A DNA stretch of 64,000 nucleotides from Romboutsia sp. CE17 (GCF_012317385.1 NZ_CP051144.1:1116001-1180000); one strand, 5' to 3'; numbered from the stretch's first letter, positions 44,336 to 55,338 are shown. Numbers and translations: made by a program. The notes: generated from the sequence alone by a model not told the origin.

Positions 44336-45562
44336 TTAGAATTGCAACAATTCATTGAATATTTTGATAGCAAATGGATCGGTCATAGAAGAAACATAAT
44401 CTACCATTGCTTTATAATACTCATCTTTATTAGATATATTATATATTTTTCTGTTTTTATATTTTTTACCCCTTGGGTTATCTTTATAATTTGAAGTATA
44501 CTTAATAAGCCACTTAGCAAAACTATCACATAAAAGAGGATAAATTTCAGAATGTTCTACAAGCCTTTGTAAGGTATTATCTTTATCATACATAGACTCT
44601 AATGTTTCTAATATAGTATTTAAAACTAATTCAACGTACTTTTGAAAATTGCCAAGTCTATTGTGGTAATATATATTTTTATAACAAAAAGTTTTAATAC
44701 TATCCATAAACTCTGAGTAATCAGGAGATAACATTATACCATTTTCTAAACTACTATTTTCGCATAAATTTGTAATCAAGTTATGTAAAATAACAGTATT
44801 ATTAATCTTATCGAAGTTTGGAATATTAAACTTTTTTGTTATATTATTTAGTTCATTAATTTGACTTTGATTTAGTATCTTTAATCTTAAAGCGTCTTCT
44901 ATATCTCTTCCAAGATAAGAAATTTTATCTGAAATCTTAACTACACATCCTTCCCATGTATAAGGCGGAAGTTGACCTGGCTTAGACATAAGGTCTAAAT
45001 CTATTTTATCATTTCTAGGAAAAAGAGGCTTAGACTTAACCTCTCCACAATGACAGATTATACCATCTCTAACAGCATAAGTTAAATTTAAATTAATCTC
45101 CTCATCAGTCTGAGTAGGTAATGTTTCTATAAAATCAGCAAATCTTAGACTATTTTTCTCATGCCAAAACCTAGTTTTTAACTTATCATTAGTAAAGTTA
45201 TTTAAAACTCTTTCTCCATCATGACCAAATGGAGCATGTCCAATATCATGACCTATAGAAATTGCCATAGTAAGTTCTGTGTTTAGCCCTAAATACTTAG
45301 CTATAGAATAACTTACTGATAATACATGATTTACATGTTCCATTCTAGTACAGATATGGTCATTATTAGTAGCAAAGAAAACTTGAGTCTTATGTTTTAA
45401 TCTTCTATAAGCATTAGAGTGAAGTATTCTATTATAATCTCTGTAGAACTCACTTCTAATATCATTAGTTCGTTTGTATATTGATTCATTTCTATTAATG
45501 CATTCATTATATTTACTATTACCTTCAAATATAGCAAACTCTTTAAATTTCATATTCTCCAT
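44336..45562 (-). CDS. dgt: Deoxyguanosinetriphosphate triphosphohydrolase (dGTPase-like, HD domain)
   Basis: A 408-residue HD hydrolase that splits dNTPs, mainly dGTP, into nucleoside and triphosphate. The N-terminal signature RILHSNAYRRLKHKTQVF is followed by the HD residues in RMEHVNHVLSVS and ISIGHDIGHAPFGHDGERVL, and later by KISDKISYLGRDIEDALRL. The length and motifs fit the dGTPase family. Start ATG at 45562 with GGGGAGG upstream. Such enzymes limit dNTP pools and can slow phage replication; nothing else suggests a defence role here. Confidence 0.93.
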   Translation of the reverse strand: MENMKFKEFAIFEGNSKYNECINRNESIYKRTNDIRSEFYRDYNRILHSNAYRRLKHKTQVFFATNNDHICTRMEHVNHVLSVSYSIAKYLGLNTELTMAISIGHDIGHAPFGHDGERVLNNFTNDKLKTRFWHEKNSLRFADFIETLPTQTDEEINLNLTYAVRDGIICHCGEVKSKPLFPRNDKIDLDLMSKPGQLPPYTWEGCVVKISDKISYLGRDIEDALRLKILNQSQINELNNITKKFNIPNFDKINNTVILHNLITNLCENSSLENGIMLSPDYSEFMDSIKTFCYKNIYYHNRLGNFQKYVELVLNTILETLESMYDKDNTLQRLVEHSEIYPLLCDSFAKWLIKYTSNYKDNPRGKKYKNRKIYNISNKDEYYKAMVDYVSSMTDPFAIKIFNELLQF

Positions 45563-45755
45563 ATTACCTCCCCATATAATGATAATTAAAATATCATCAT
45601 AATTAATAAGATTATAATAGTAATAATATATGTATGAGAAAATCTAAAATACCATTTTTAATATTTATTGATTTTAACAAATATAATGATTACAATAACT
45701 GTTGTAATAAACTGGTATATATATAATTACTTGAATTGAAAGGGGCTTTTATAAT

Positions 45756-46346
45756 ATGACAGAACGTGAAAAATTAGAGAAAGGACTTTGGTATGATGCT
45801 AATTATGATACAGAATTGTTAGAGGAAAGAGCTAATGCTGAAGAACTATATTTTTATTTCAACCAGACCAATCCAAAGGATGCTGCAAAAAAAGAAGAGA
45901 TATTAAAACAACTTTTACCACATAAAGGAGAAAATATAACGATTCTATCTCCTTTTTATACAGATTATGGATATAACTGCTTTATTGGAAATGAAACCTT
46001 TATTAACCATAATACCTACTTAATGGACTGTGCACCAATTACAATAGGGAAACATTGTTTTATTGGTCCTAACTGCGGAATGTATACTGCAATTCATCCT
46101 ATTGTAGCCAAGGAAAGAAATCAAGGATTAGAAATGGCAAAACCTATCACAATAAAAGATAATGTTTGGATTGGTGGAGATGTTACTATTCTTCCTGGAG
46201 TAACTATTGGAGAGGGAAGTGTTATTGGTGCAAAAAGTCTAGTAACCAAAGATATTCCAGCTAATGTTATAGCAGTAGGAAACCCCTGTCGTGTTGTACG
46301 TCCTATTACTGATGAAGATTTAATAAAACCATCGCTAAATTTCTAA
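45756..46346 (+). CDS. Maltose/galactoside O-acetyltransferase (left-handed beta-helix)
   Basis: A 196-residue LacA/Maa-type acetyltransferase: the N-terminal helical part (MTEREKLEKGLWYDANYD) and then the hexapeptide repeats (IGKHCFIGPNCGMYTAIHP, IKDNVWIGGDVTILPGVTI, IGAKSLVTKDIPANVIAVG). The catalytic His is in YTAIHP. It transfers acetyl from acetyl-CoA to sugars, possibly as detoxification. The RBS is AAAGGGG. It stands alone. Confidence 0.93.
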   Translation: MTEREKLEKGLWYDANYDTELLEERANAEELYFYFNQTNPKDAAKKEEILKQLLPHKGENITILSPFYTDYGYNCFIGNETFINHNTYLMDCAPITIGKHCFIGPNCGMYTAIHPIVAKERNQGLEMAKPITIKDNVWIGGDVTILPGVTIGEGSVIGAKSLVTKDIPANVIAVGNPCRVVRPITDEDLIKPSLNF

Positions 46347-46390
46347 AGTTTGGGAGGTTTAGAAATTAAATAGCAAAACATTTAGATATA

Positions 46391-46441
46391 GAGCCGATAA
46401 TCAAAAATATACAAAATACTTTTATGATTATCGGCTCATTT
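46391..46441. terminator. Intrinsic terminator after the acetyltransferase gene
   Basis: GAGCCGATAATCA (46391-46403) pairs with TGATTATCGGCTC (46425-46437); T residues follow. Confidence 0.8.
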
Positions 46442-46458
46442 TAGAAAATACTATCTTA

Positions 46459-47214
46459 TTAATCATTAATACATAGAGGAATTATAGAACCTAAATCTAA
46501 TAACTCTTCATTACTCAAAGAGATAATATTTTTATTTCTACTACTTACAAAGTCAACTATCTCATTATAGCTAGGATGATTGCTTATATCACCAAAGAAT
46601 GCTAGAGTATCATTAGAAATTAGTCCACTACATCCACCAATAAAACCGTAATTAAGATCAAATAAGTTTATATGTCCTTTTTCTATTAAAAGGCAGTTTA
46701 ATTCATTTTTAATAGCTTCTTTATAAATCCCTTCATCTGAAGTTATTATAGAGCTTTCATCAACTATACATATTGAGCACTTACAGTAACCTTGCTTTAC
46801 ATGTATTTTTTTTATATTGTTCTTATCTAAGTATTCTAATATTTTTTTATCAGTATAGTTAAAGTTATGTATAGCATAATTTCCAAATATAGCAACGTTA
46901 TACTGTATATTATTAGGGTAGTTATACTCAATAAAAGATTCTCCCTTTATAACATTAAATCCTAAGGGTTGTAAATTATTATAGTAATACTCATATACAT
47001 TAGGTGCTACTACAATATTATTATCATTTAACTTGCAAACCGTTATATCAGGATGATGTGTAATAGCTTCATAAGTTTCATTACATACAGGTGTTTTTAT
47101 AACTTCTATATTTCTTTCACTTAATGACTTTTCCATTTTATTAGTGATTCTCTTATCTAATAATGCTAAAGATAAATTTCCATTTACAATAAAAGATTCT
47201 TTTACAAATTCCAT
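46459..47214 (-). CDS. DUF6873-type protein (GME-fold, amidinotransferase-like)
   Basis: A 251-residue cytosolic protein. I think it belongs to DUF6873, related to the guanidine-group modifying fold of arginine deiminases and dimethylarginine hydrolases. Recognisable parts are KQGYCKCSICIVDESSIITSD (about 138-158) and GFIGGCSGLISNDTLAFFGD (about 189-208), with several Cys. The reaction is unknown. The RBS is AGGAGAG. Confidence 0.6.
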   Translation of the reverse strand: MEFVKESFIVNGNLSLALLDKRITNKMEKSLSERNIEVIKTPVCNETYEAITHHPDITVCKLNDNNIVVAPNVYEYYYNNLQPLGFNVIKGESFIEYNYPNNIQYNVAIFGNYAIHNFNYTDKKILEYLDKNNIKKIHVKQGYCKCSICIVDESSIITSDEGIYKEAIKNELNCLLIEKGHINLFDLNYGFIGGCSGLISNDTLAFFGDISNHPSYNEIVDFVSSRNKNIISLSNEELLDLGSIIPLCIND

Positions 47215-47353
47215 TCTAACTCTCCTTATTCTTAAGATTACATAACTATTATATGAAATATATAAAAGCTTAACTACAAAAATATTACAATATATGATAT
47301 ATTATAATATCTACAGACAATAATTAACTTTGCATCAAAGAGAGGAATTAAAT

Positions 47354-47887
47354 ATGGAAGCAATAAGAATAAATCCTGAAGAATTTAAATTAATTAACTT
47401 TATAAATTACTATAATGATAACTATGAAGAGTTACTTTCGGATTTTCCTAATTATGTATCTAGAATATGTCTAATAGATAAGGATTATATGGATGTTGTA
47501 ACTTTTGATGAAGATTATGAAGAATTAGAAAATGCCCATGATTATGAAAGTCTACTATTAAACGAAGAGTATGCTCTACATTTTGTTATAGGAAGAACTG
47601 ATGAAAATTTAGAAAGTGTTGAGTTTATAGATGGAGAAACTAAAAGCCTTAAAAATTATGTTGATGATATTTATGAAGAATCATCTATAAAAGATATAGG
47701 AGATCTTAATCTAGACTTAAATCATTTAGTTGGATTGCTATTAGATTTTGAAGATAATGAAATAGTTATATCTGTTGTTAATTTTGAGCATGGAGGAGAG
47801 TTATCTATGCCTAGAATAATAGAAGTAGATGACTGTGGTGATTTAGAAGAAACTATAAGAGCATTAGTAAATAGATTTACTGCATAG
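47354..47887 (+). CDS. Acidic protein of unknown function
   Basis: A very acidic protein of about 177 residues without membrane segments. I do not recognise the family. The longest frame starts with TTG at 47330, but AGAGGAATTAAAT fits the ATG at 47354, giving MEAIRINPEEFKLINF. It contains FDEDYEELENAHDYESLL (about 55-72) and a C-terminal IEVDDCGDLEETIRALVNRF. It stands alone. Confidence 0.6.
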   Translation: MEAIRINPEEFKLINFINYYNDNYEELLSDFPNYVSRICLIDKDYMDVVTFDEDYEELENAHDYESLLLNEEYALHFVIGRTDENLESVEFIDGETKSLKNYVDDIYEESSIKDIGDLNLDLNHLVGLLLDFEDNEIVISVVNFEHGGELSMPRIIEVDDCGDLEETIRALVNRFTA

Positions 47888-47991
47888 AGTTTAGAATAAC
47901 TTAATAAGGGTATATATAATTCCAAATTAAAATAAAACTGGTAATACATATTATTAGTTTATTATATATATTATTTAAGGAGTATAGTGAA

Positions 47992-48288
47992 ATGAAATAT
48001 TTTATTATTGAGGGTATAATAAAAAATGCAGACTTAATGGATGAGAATAAGATGAAAGAACATATGAATTATACTCAAAAAGCAATGGATAAAGGCTTAA
48101 TATTAATGTCTGGACTTAAAGAGGATATGAGCGGTGGATTATTTATTATGAAAGCGGACTCCATTGAAAAGATAGATGACTATTTATCTAATGAGCCATT
48201 TAAAGTTTATGGTATTCAAGATTACAATGTTACGGAATTTTCACCTCATTACTTTAATGAGTCACCTAATAAATGGTTTAATAAATAA
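47992..48288 (+). CDS. YciI-like domain protein
   Basis: A 98-residue ferredoxin-like-fold protein similar to YciI: MKYFIIEGIIKNADLMD, then HMNYTQKAMDKGLILMSGLKED and MSGGLFIMKADSIEKIDDYL. The His near residue 23 corresponds to the conserved one in the family. Functions are mostly unknown; some relatives are dehalogenase-like. The RBS AAGGAG is good and a terminator follows. Confidence 0.8.
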   Translation: MKYFIIEGIIKNADLMDENKMKEHMNYTQKAMDKGLILMSGLKEDMSGGLFIMKADSIEKIDDYLSNEPFKVYGIQDYNVTEFSPHYFNESPNKWFNK

Positions 48289-48306
48289 TATTTATATTAT
48301 AGAATA

Positions 48307-48345
48307 AAAATGACTACTTATTTTTAGCAGTAGTCATTTTTTTAT
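48307..48345 (+). terminator. Intrinsic terminator (near twin of the one at 50373)
   Basis: TGACTACT (48311-48318) pairs with AGTAGTCA (48329-48336), with A and T tracts outside. The sequence is nearly the same as at 50373-50412. Confidence 0.82.
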
Positions 48346-48564
48346 TTTGAAATAGATTAAAATTATTTATATTATAACTCTTAAATACTCCTTTAATTTA
48401 GAATATGTTTTAATAAATATACTCTAAAGATGATATAACAAATTAGTAATAAAACATAATATATACTATGTGCAAATTATATTATCAGCTTCTCGCACTA
48501 TAACTTTTATTAACTGGGATACGAAAGTTTCCTTATGTAGAAGTAGAATAGGGGGTAAAAGAAA

Positions 48565-49509
48565 ATGAGTTATAAAGGTATTGATGTAAGTCACTATCAA
48601 GGAAATATTTATTGGAGTAAAGTAAAAGAAAATATTGATTTTGCTATATTGAGGTTAGGTTGGATAGGAAATAATAACAATCATACATTAGACACAATGT
48701 TTGAAGAATATTATAATTCCTGTAAAAGTATTGGTATTCCAATAGGTATATATGTGTATAATTATTGCAATTCAGAGGAAGCAGCTAAAAGTGGCGCTGA
48801 GTGGGCTGTAGAGCAATTGAAAGATAAAAATATTGATTTACCTATTTATATTGATATGGAAGATAGTTCTATCGAGAGCTTAGGTAAAGTGAAATTAACT
48901 AATATTTGTATTACATTTAATACTGTAATAGAAAATACAGGATATTCTGCAGGTGTTTATGCAAATCTTGATTGGTACACAAATTTGCTTAATAAAAATA
49001 CGATAAAAGAAAGATACACAACATGGATTGCACATTATGGAGTACCAGAAGATGAATATGAAGGTCAATATGATATGCTTCAATATTCTTCAACAGGTGT
49101 ATTGTCAGGAATATCAGGGCATGTTGATATGAATATAATGTATAGAGATTTAATTAATGAAAATAAAGACCAGAATACAGGTAGAAAAACAATTGAAGAA
49201 TTAGCAAAAGAAGTAATTGATGGTCAATGGGGTAATGGAGAAGAAAGAAAAACAAGACTTACTAAAGCAGGATATGATTATAGAGCTGTTCAAGAAAAAG
49301 TAAATGAAATATTAGGAAATTATTATCCAGCTTGTAGCTCAAGCTATAATTCAATAGTTGAAGCTTTAAAATCTATTGGTGTTGATAGTTCTTTTAATAA
49401 CAGAAAAAAGATAGCTGTAAAAAATGGAATAAGTGACTATTCAGGAACAGCAACACAAAATATAGAGCTATTAAATAAATTAAAGTCTGGTAGATTAATT
49501 AAGGCTTAA
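48565..49509 (+). CDS. GH25 lysozyme with Cpl-7-type binding domain (phage-type endolysin)
   Basis: A 314-residue muramidase. The GH25 catalytic domain (1-190) has GIDVSHYQGNIYW with D7 and YIDMED with the catalytic D97-E99 pair. The segment IEELAKEVIDGQWGNGEERK (about 210-229) with the following AGYDYRAVQEKVNEIL is a Cpl-7/CW_7 wall-binding repeat; the last 60 residues may be another degenerate module. There is no signal peptide, as in phage endolysins that need a holin, but no holin or other phage gene is nearby. The RBS is AGGGGG. Confidence 0.9.
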   Translation: MSYKGIDVSHYQGNIYWSKVKENIDFAILRLGWIGNNNNHTLDTMFEEYYNSCKSIGIPIGIYVYNYCNSEEAAKSGAEWAVEQLKDKNIDLPIYIDMEDSSIESLGKVKLTNICITFNTVIENTGYSAGVYANLDWYTNLLNKNTIKERYTTWIAHYGVPEDEYEGQYDMLQYSSTGVLSGISGHVDMNIMYRDLINENKDQNTGRKTIEELAKEVIDGQWGNGEERKTRLTKAGYDYRAVQEKVNEILGNYYPACSSSYNSIVEALKSIGVDSSFNNRKKIAVKNGISDYSGTATQNIELLNKLKSGRLIKA

Positions 49510-49676
49510 ACTATAAATTTATCATCTATATACTAAGTAGTTATATTTTTAGGTTAGTAGATTTTTATTTTATGTTATAATAAATTTGAATAAGTTAAGA
49601 ATTAAAAATAGTATAATCAAAATACTTATGATAATTATGTTGATTAATTAGCAACAAGGAGTGAAGATAAAAATAA

Positions 49677-50339
49677 ATGAGATCTATAAATATACTAGAT
49701 GAAATTTCAGATGGAAAACTATATGATATTGAAGATATGGTAAAAGCAGACACATGTGGTTGTGATGGATGTAGTGACTGCTGTCATGATGTAGGAGATT
49801 TAGTGATGCTTACACCTTTTGATGTCTATGAAATAACAAGTTACTTAGGTGTAGATTTTGATGAATTAGTAGGTGATAAAATTCAACTTAGAGAAGACAA
49901 TAAAATTTTGTTACCTTATTTGAAAATGCAGGATAAAAATAAATACTGTAGTTTTTTAAATAAAGAAGGAAGATGCATGATACATTCTAAACGACCAAAT
50001 ATTTGTCGTATGTTTCCTCTTGGTAGAGTATACAAAAATGATGATTTTAAATATTTCTTACAAATAGAAAACTGTCCAAAAGATAATTTGAAAGATGTTA
50101 AAGTTAGAGATTGGCTTGGAATTAAAAATTATTATGAAAATAAAAAGTTTATACTAGAGTGGCATAAATTTATTAAAGCTCTAACTTTTCGTTTAAAGTT
50201 TATGAGAGATGAAAAAGAAATTGAAGAAGTTAATAAAATTATCTTAGATAATTTCTATCGTATCAAAATCGAAGGCGATTTTTATAATGAATTTATGAAA
50301 TGCTTACCTGAAGTAAAAAATAGATTGGGAATTATCTAA
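49677..50339 (+). CDS. YkgJ-family cysteine cluster protein
   Basis: A 220-residue cytosolic protein with the CxxCxxCC-type cluster of the YkgJ family (CGCDGCSDCCHDVGD, about residues 27-41), then KYCSFLNKEGRCMIHSKRPNICRMFPLG (about 93-120) with further Cys. Eight conserved Cys bind zinc or an Fe-S cluster; the biochemical role is unknown. The AAGGAG site is about 15 bases before the ATG, somewhat far. Confidence 0.88.
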   Translation: MRSINILDEISDGKLYDIEDMVKADTCGCDGCSDCCHDVGDLVMLTPFDVYEITSYLGVDFDELVGDKIQLREDNKILLPYLKMQDKNKYCSFLNKEGRCMIHSKRPNICRMFPLGRVYKNDDFKYFLQIENCPKDNLKDVKVRDWLGIKNYYENKKFILEWHKFIKALTFRLKFMRDEKEIEEVNKIILDNFYRIKIEGDFYNEFMKCLPEVKNRLGII

Positions 50340-50372
50340 TGTATTTGTTTAAGAAGTTTATATTATAAATCA

Positions 50373-50412
50373 AAAAATGACTACTTACTTTTAGAAGTAG
50401 TCATTTTGTTTT
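50373..50412 (+). terminator. Intrinsic terminator
   Basis: AATGACTACTT (50376-50386) pairs with AAGTAGTCATT (50395-50405). Near copy of the terminator at 48307-48345. Confidence 0.85.
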
Positions 50413-50576
50413 TCAATAGATTAACTATATAAAATTTAACAAAACAAGCAATTATAAGTAATTAAGCAAAAGCTATGTAAAAAGTGTAAGGCCTAGTGTA
50501 TAATACTAAAAAAGGTTACAAAAAAGTAACAAAATTAAAATCTGACATTATTGAGATTTGACATTGGAGGTATTTA

Positions 50577-51161
50577 ATGAAAAGAAGACTTATAATGACA
50601 GCAACTACACTAGCCATATTGTTTACACCTATAGTAAATATAAATTCATATGCAACTGAAAATACAACAATTAACATGGAAAATACAGAAAATGGATATA
50701 TAAATGCAAATACAGTAAACTTTAGAGAAGAAGCCAATTTAGATTCAAAAGTACATTATACATTAGATAAAAATGAAGATGTTAATATAGTATCTTATGA
50801 AGAAGATTGGGTGAAAGTTGTTCATAATGATAAAGTTGGATATGTTCATTCAAAGTATGTTAGTGAAGGCTCAAGTAAGGAAACAAGTGTAGAATATACA
50901 AAGATGAATGTAAAAGCAACAGCTTATGCAGGAGATACAATAACTTCAACTGGAACAACTCCAAAATGGGGAACTATAGCAGTTGACCCTGAAGTTATAC
51001 CTTATGGTACAAAAGTTTATATACCTGAGTTTGATAAGGTATTTATAGCAGAAGATACAGGAAGTGCAATTAAAGGTAATAAAATTGATATATTTATGGA
51101 TACAGAAGCTCATTGTAATGAATGGGGAGTAAGAGATATAGAGATATATATACTAGCATAA
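50577..51161 (+). CDS. Secreted SH3-3D cell-wall protein
   Basis: A 194-residue exported protein. Signal peptide about residues 1-27 (MKRRLIMTATTLAILFTPIVNINSYA). A bacterial SH3 domain follows (about 40-97, NTVNFREEANLDSKVHYTL, WVKVVHNDKVGYVHSKYV), then a 3D domain (about 108-194, TAYAGDTITSTGTTPKWGTIAVDPEVIPYG and AEDTGSAIKGNKIDIFM) with the acidic residues seen in lytic transglycosylase-like wall hydrolases. It probably trims peptidoglycan. The RBS GGAGGT is strong. Confidence 0.92.
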   Translation: MKRRLIMTATTLAILFTPIVNINSYATENTTINMENTENGYINANTVNFREEANLDSKVHYTLDKNEDVNIVSYEEDWVKVVHNDKVGYVHSKYVSEGSSKETSVEYTKMNVKATAYAGDTITSTGTTPKWGTIAVDPEVIPYGTKVYIPEFDKVFIAEDTGSAIKGNKIDIFMDTEAHCNEWGVRDIEIYILA

Positions 51162-51163
51162 AA

Positions 51164-51209
51164 AAACTAGAAGTCATATAGAGTGTATTCTCCATATGAC
51201 TTCTAGTTT
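51164..51209. terminator. Bidirectional terminator
   Basis: AAACTAGAAGTCATAT (51164-51179) pairs with ATATGACTTCTAGTTT (51194-51209). Confidence 0.88.
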
Positions 51210-51759
51210 ATATTTTATCCCCAGAAACTAAGAACATTAATAAATTATGTCTTTCCTCTATTATTTTAAATTTAAATTCCATTCTATATGATATGCAAAT
51301 TATAAATATAGTAAATAACACATGAGTAATCAAAGTATATAAAATATTAAAGTTAGAAAATATCATTGCATATTTTTCAATTACATAAGCAAATAATATA
51401 CTTAACATAATAAACTCATAGGCTAAAAATAATTCTTTTGAAGCATTATTTATAATATCCTTAATTAAATTTCTTTCAATATACAAATCATCTTGTAAAT
51501 CTGCACTATTTGTAACGACTAATATATCTAACCTATGTTTAACAAAAACAAATAAATATTTAAATGTTCTCATAATATATATAACTATGGTATAAACTAA
51601 CCTAATACATATATATAGGTATATAAATGAAGTATTATACTTTGTGTATAATAAAATAATTACAAATATATCTAATAGTAATAATAATAAGTTATTTATT
51701 ACTATTTTTTTCTCGTTAAACTTAGGTCTATAAATAAAAAAACTTTTTTTATAATTCAC
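51208..51759 (-). CDS. Membrane protein of unknown function
   Basis: The 183 residues include two N-terminal membrane helices (about 22-40 and 43-63), a loop with acidic residues (SADLQDDLYIERNLIKDI, about 85-102) and two more helices (about 112-130 and 138-158). I cannot assign it. Its stop overlaps the shared terminator. The 301 bases upstream (51760-52060) are AT-rich with no gene. Confidence 0.55.
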   Translation of the reverse strand: MNYKKSFFIYRPKFNEKKIVINNLLLLLLDIFVIILLYTKYNTSFIYLYICIRLVYTIVIYIMRTFKYLFVFVKHRLDILVVTNSADLQDDLYIERNLIKDIINNASKELFLAYEFIMLSILFAYVIEKYAMIFSNFNILYTLITHVLFTIFIICISYRMEFKFKIIEERHNLLMFLVSGDKI

Positions 51760-52060
51760 AAAATTTCTCCTTTTATATATTTGTATTTTATTATATATTT
51801 ATATTATGTATTTATCTTATAAATTATATAAAGTAAATTACTTTTTAATAACAATTTTACATGTAATACTTTAAATCAATCAATAATACATGTAGTAAAG
51901 TTTTATAAGGCATTATTTATTATCATTATACTTATTTAAAAGAAGTTGTTCTCCAAGTACTTTTAGATTTAGACATATATTATACATATTAATAAAAAAT
52001 ATTTAACATAATAATTAGAAAGATATTAATAATATTTTAATTCAATAAAGGAGGACGATT

Positions 52061-52288
52061 ATGTTTTCAATTCAACCAATAGAGTGGGTGGGATATTTAG
52101 CTTCTATATTAATAGTAATCTCACTTACAATGACTGATATAATTAAATTAAGAATAATAAATACACTTGGATGTATAACTTTTGTAGTTTATGGGCTAGC
52201 TGTAAAAGCATACCCTGTTGCTCTATCTAATTTAGCTATAATTATAATCAATTTTTATAACATATATAAAATTAGAAAAAATAGTTAA
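52061..52288 (+). CDS. Small YgjV-like membrane protein
   Basis: A 75-residue protein with three hydrophobic segments: IEWVGYLASILIVISLTMTD, INTLGCITFVVYGLAVKA and NLAIIIINFYNIYKI. The pattern is that of the short YgjV-type proteins of Firmicutes, function unknown. The RBS AAAGGAGG lies 6 bases before the ATG. It is a single gene, 117 bases before glpP. Confidence 0.75.
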   Translation: MFSIQPIEWVGYLASILIVISLTMTDIIKLRIINTLGCITFVVYGLAVKAYPVALSNLAIIIINFYNIYKIRKNS

Positions 52289-52405
52289 TTATAATATATA
52301 AAATATTTAAATAACCATCTATATAGATATTTTTTTTAATCTATATAAATAATTATTAAAGTATTATAATATATATTCAAGAGATAAATACAGGGGGAAT
52401 TTAGG

Positions 52406-52957
52406 ATGAGAGATTTACTGGAAGTAAACCCTATTATCGGGGCAATTAAAAATGATGAGTGTATACATAGAGTTATAAAATCTGATTGTGAAATAGTTTT
52501 TTTACTTAGTGGTGATATAATAACCCTTAAAGATAGAGTTAATTTATTACATAAACATAATAAAAAAGTTTTCGTTCATATAGATATGATAACAGGTATA
52601 TCAACTAATCCAATTATTATAGATTATTTAAAAAAAGAATCAAATATAGACGGAATCATAACTACAAAAGCTAATATTGTAAAGAGAGCAGTGGAATTAA
52701 ATTTAAATGTAGTTCAACGATTTTTTTTCATAGATTCTATGTCTCTTGAAAATGCAATAGAAAGTTTAAGAAAAGTAAAACCACAAGCAATTGAAATAAT
52801 GCCAGGTATATTACCTAAGGTTATAAAAAGAATTAATAAAGAATTTAGCAATATTCCTATAATTTGTGGTGGCTTAATAGATGAAAAAGAAGAAATAATT
52901 AAAGTTTTATCTTACGGTGCTATGGCTGTTTCAACAAGTAAATATGAGATATGGTAA
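52406..52957 (+). CDS. glpP: Glycerol-3-phosphate responsive antiterminator GlpP
   Basis: A 183-residue TIM-barrel-like RNA-binding protein of the GlpP family: MRDLLEVNPIIGAIKNDECIHR, HIDMITGISTNPIIIDYLKKE, DGIITTKANIVKRAVELNL and IEIMPGILPKVIKRI are characteristic. With glycerol 3-phosphate bound it prevents termination in glp leader mRNAs. glpK lies 310 bases downstream. The RBS CAGGGGGA is good. Confidence 0.93.
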   Translation: MRDLLEVNPIIGAIKNDECIHRVIKSDCEIVFLLSGDIITLKDRVNLLHKHNKKVFVHIDMITGISTNPIIIDYLKKESNIDGIITTKANIVKRAVELNLNVVQRFFFIDSMSLENAIESLRKVKPQAIEIMPGILPKVIKRINKEFSNIPIICGGLIDEKEEIIKVLSYGAMAVSTSKYEIW

Positions 52958-52965
52958 TAAATAAT

Positions 52966-53003
52966 AAAATTAATCGCTATATAGTATAGCGATTAATTTT
53001 ATT
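52966..53003 (+). terminator. Intrinsic terminator after glpP, at the start of the glpK upstream region
   Basis: AAAATTAATCGCTAT (52966-52980) pairs with ATAGCGATTAATTTT (52986-53000). It could be the end of glpP or a target for GlpP-mediated readthrough into glpK. The other 260 bases before glpK are AT-rich; only a weak imperfect hairpin near 53180-53240 is visible. Confidence 0.8.
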
Positions 53004-53246
53004 GACTCGGAAAATGTTTTCTGATACTATTTACTTAAAATTGGTAGTTTTATCTAAGTTATATTCTAATTGGTGTTAATTTTATAGGACATTAGTCATT
53101 AATAGTTAATATCAGTAATTCATATCAATTCAAGAAGTCTAATTATAATAATAAAATCTAGAAATTTCCTAAATAAAAGTAATACCATTAAAGTATTTTC
53201 AAATTATTTAATAAGTAATTTGAGGGATTAATACCTTATAAAATAA

Positions 53247-54797
<1,551 letters not shown>

Positions 54798-54905
54798 TAA
54801 AAAATTTACAATATTAATGACAGTTAGAATAAATATATATATAATTAAGGTATAAGAGAAAACGTTTAAGATTAAAACGTAAAATACCTGGCTGGAGAAA
54901 AGAGA

Positions 54906-54936
54906 GCCTTCTATACATAGTATAGGAGGCTTTTTT
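54906..54936 (+). terminator. Intrinsic terminator between glpK and the DUF1667 gene
   Basis: GCCTTCTATA (54906-54915) pairs with TATAGGAGGC (54921-54930), then TTTTTT. It lies 40 bases before the DUF1667 start, so that gene may depend on readthrough or a separate promoter. Confidence 0.88.
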
Positions 54937-54975
54937 GATGTTAAAAAGTTTAATGTAAATTTAGGAGGTTTAAAT

Positions 54976-55338
54976 ATGAAAGAGTTAGTATGTATAGTTT
55001 GCCCAATGGGATGTAATTTAAATATAACAGAAAATGAAGATGGATTCATAGTAAAAGGTAATACATGTAAAAGAGGAGAGAAGTATGGAATACAAGAAAT
55101 GACTAACCCAAAAAGAATGATTACAACTACTGTAAAACTTAAAAATTCATATTTGCAATTACTTCCAGTAAAGACAGAGGATAGCATACCTAAAGAAATG
55201 ATTTTTGACATTATGAAAGAATTAGATAAAGTAAGTGTGTCTGCACCGATTAATTCAGGAGATATAATAGTAAAAAATATTCTAAATACAGGAATAAATA
55301 TAATAAGCACGAAAACTATAGAAGCTATAAGTAAATAA
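54976..55338 (+). CDS. DUF1667 protein (small iron-sulfur-type subunit of glycerol-3-phosphate/FAD oxidoreductase operons)
   Basis: A 120-residue protein with the N-terminal motif CIVCPMGC (C6, C9, C13) and GNTCKRGE (C31), likely to hold a metal or Fe-S cluster. In many clostridia this gene is the last in glpK-glpO-FAD oxidoreductase-DUF1667 operons. Here it follows glpK directly and the two oxidoreductase genes are absent. The same Cys pattern occurs in the middle of the activase encoded 169 bases downstream. The RBS AGGAGG is strong. Confidence 0.9.
   Translation: MKELVCIVCPMGCNLNITENEDGFIVKGNTCKRGEKYGIQEMTNPKRMITTTVKLKNSYLQLLPVKTEDSIPKEMIFDIMKELDKVSVSAPINSGDIIVKNILNTGINIISTKTIEAISK

Noticed and set aside
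50411-50576. A cyclic di-AMP (ydaO-type) riboswitch before the SH3-3D gene
   Set aside because: Such genes often have one, but the region lacks the length and conserved core. Only a short GTTAC/GTAAC hairpin is seen.
54840-54940. A riboswitch between glpK and the DUF1667 gene
   Set aside because: There is a good terminator, but I could not match the upstream bases to any known aptamer, so I list the terminator only.
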